DNA of 64,000 bases from Streptomyces lucensis JCM 4490 (GTDB taxonomy: Bacteria; Actinomycetota; Actinomycetes; Streptomycetales; Streptomycetaceae), in the NCBI RefSeq assembly GCF_014650035.1, contig NZ_BMUE01000004.1:248001-312000 (forward strand). Direction: 5' to 3'. Positions 63,792 to 64,000 of the stretch are shown in pieces. Under the pieces are notes generated by a model. The model worked only from the letters and a program-made list of their open reading frames with translations. It did not search any database and was not told where the DNA came from. Made by a program: the position numbers and the translations under genes. How positions within the stretch are numbered: position 1 is the stretch's first letter; each line of letters starts with the position of its first letter.

Positions 63792-64000
63792 CGCTCCAGC
63801 GTACACGGCGCATTGATTCACTGCCATGACATTTTTCGTTGACACCGTACACGTACTTTTGCCTGCCCGGTGTCCGCCGCCCGGTCTCCACCATCCCGCC
63901 TCCGCCACCCGGTCTGCGTCATCCGGTTTCCACCGTCGGCCGCATCGTCACGCGTCCGCCGCCCGCACTCGTTCCGGATACCCCCCGGGGTACCGTGCTA
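63792..64000. other. Upstream region of the methylase gene and window end
   Basis: A low-GC patch at 63812-63860 (ATGACATTTTTCGTTGACAC) likely holds the methylase promoter; on the plus strand TTGACA at 63839 may be a -35 for a gene beyond the window. The last ~90 bp consist of imperfect GC-rich repeats (CACCCGGTCT-type). Confidence 0.35.

Noticed and set aside
63909..64000. Imperfect CACCCGGTCT-type repeats at the window end as a CRISPR array
   Set aside because: Units are irregular and short, with no constant spacer length and no cas genes.

Overview
The window is about 64 kb of chromosome from a high-GC actinomycete, almost certainly a Streptomyces. The reading frames have a strong G/C bias at third codon positions. 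GTG starts and ATGA stop/start overlaps are common. Family content fits too: Scr1-type XRE regulator with DUF397 partners, CbpM/ClpB chaperones, PucR, FUSC, DUF1931, DUF2267 and DUF2795 proteins, an initiator tRNA and a cold-shock gene followed by a DEAD-box helicase. No phage, integrase, intact insertion sequence or CRISPR array was found.

Region 1 (1-4.1 kb): a copper/redox segment with a 5'-truncated membrane-anchored multicopper oxidase, a CopD-like membrane protein and an Acg-type nitroreductase, followed on the other strand by a small GNAT protein and panD.

Region 2 (4.6-14.45 kb, minus strand): a complete organosulfur scavenging locus. It encodes a TauD-type dioxygenase, an SsuCBA transporter, a DmoA/NtaA-like flavin monooxygenase, SfnG (dimethyl sulfone monooxygenase), the FMN reductase SsuE, an SfnB-like protein and the sulfonate monooxygenase SsuD. 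A 25-codon cysteine leader peptide ending Cys-Cys-Arg (two rare UGU codons), probably made from a leaderless transcript, precedes it and suggests cysteine-responsive control.

Region 3 (14.8-25.8 kb, minus strand): a second, non-canonical chaperone operon, dnaK-grpE-cbpA-cbpM-clpB, continuing without a real gap into a TrxC-like thioredoxin, a UBP-type zinc finger, a fusion of a cyclic-nucleotide-binding domain with a thioredoxin-reductase-like flavoprotein, and a 49-aa unknown protein. PfpI and DUF1931 (histone fold) genes lie upstream. This operon is the best candidate here for a poorly described system: ATP-driven protein disaggregation tied to thiol redox and possibly nucleotide sensing.

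Region 4 (26-43.8 kb): stress-type accessory genes, including DUF2267 proteins flanking an aldehyde dehydrogenase fragment, a SRPBCC protein coupled to a zinc alcohol dehydrogenase, DUF2795, PucR, three small genes with an NAD(P)-binding protein, a UvrA-like ATPase, a membrane protein, a second formaldehyde-dehydrogenase-like enzyme, FUSC and a membrane metallophosphoesterase.

Region 5 (43.9-56.2 kb): initiator tRNA-Met, a MerR-type fragment, katG, a molybdenum hydroxylase operon ending in an ABM-domain membrane protein, the csp/DEAD-helicase pair separated by a strong terminator, a GAF-SpoIIE phosphatase and an aldo/keto reductase.

Region 6 (56.2-64 kb): an ArsR-like regulator, then an Scr1/DUF397/anti-sigma-like ATPase cluster marked by two nearly identical 23-bp palindromes 1100 bp apart. 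These are followed by a dienelactone hydrolase, a small secreted protein, a scar of two convergent gene remnants and an orphan N6-DNA-methylase-like protein.
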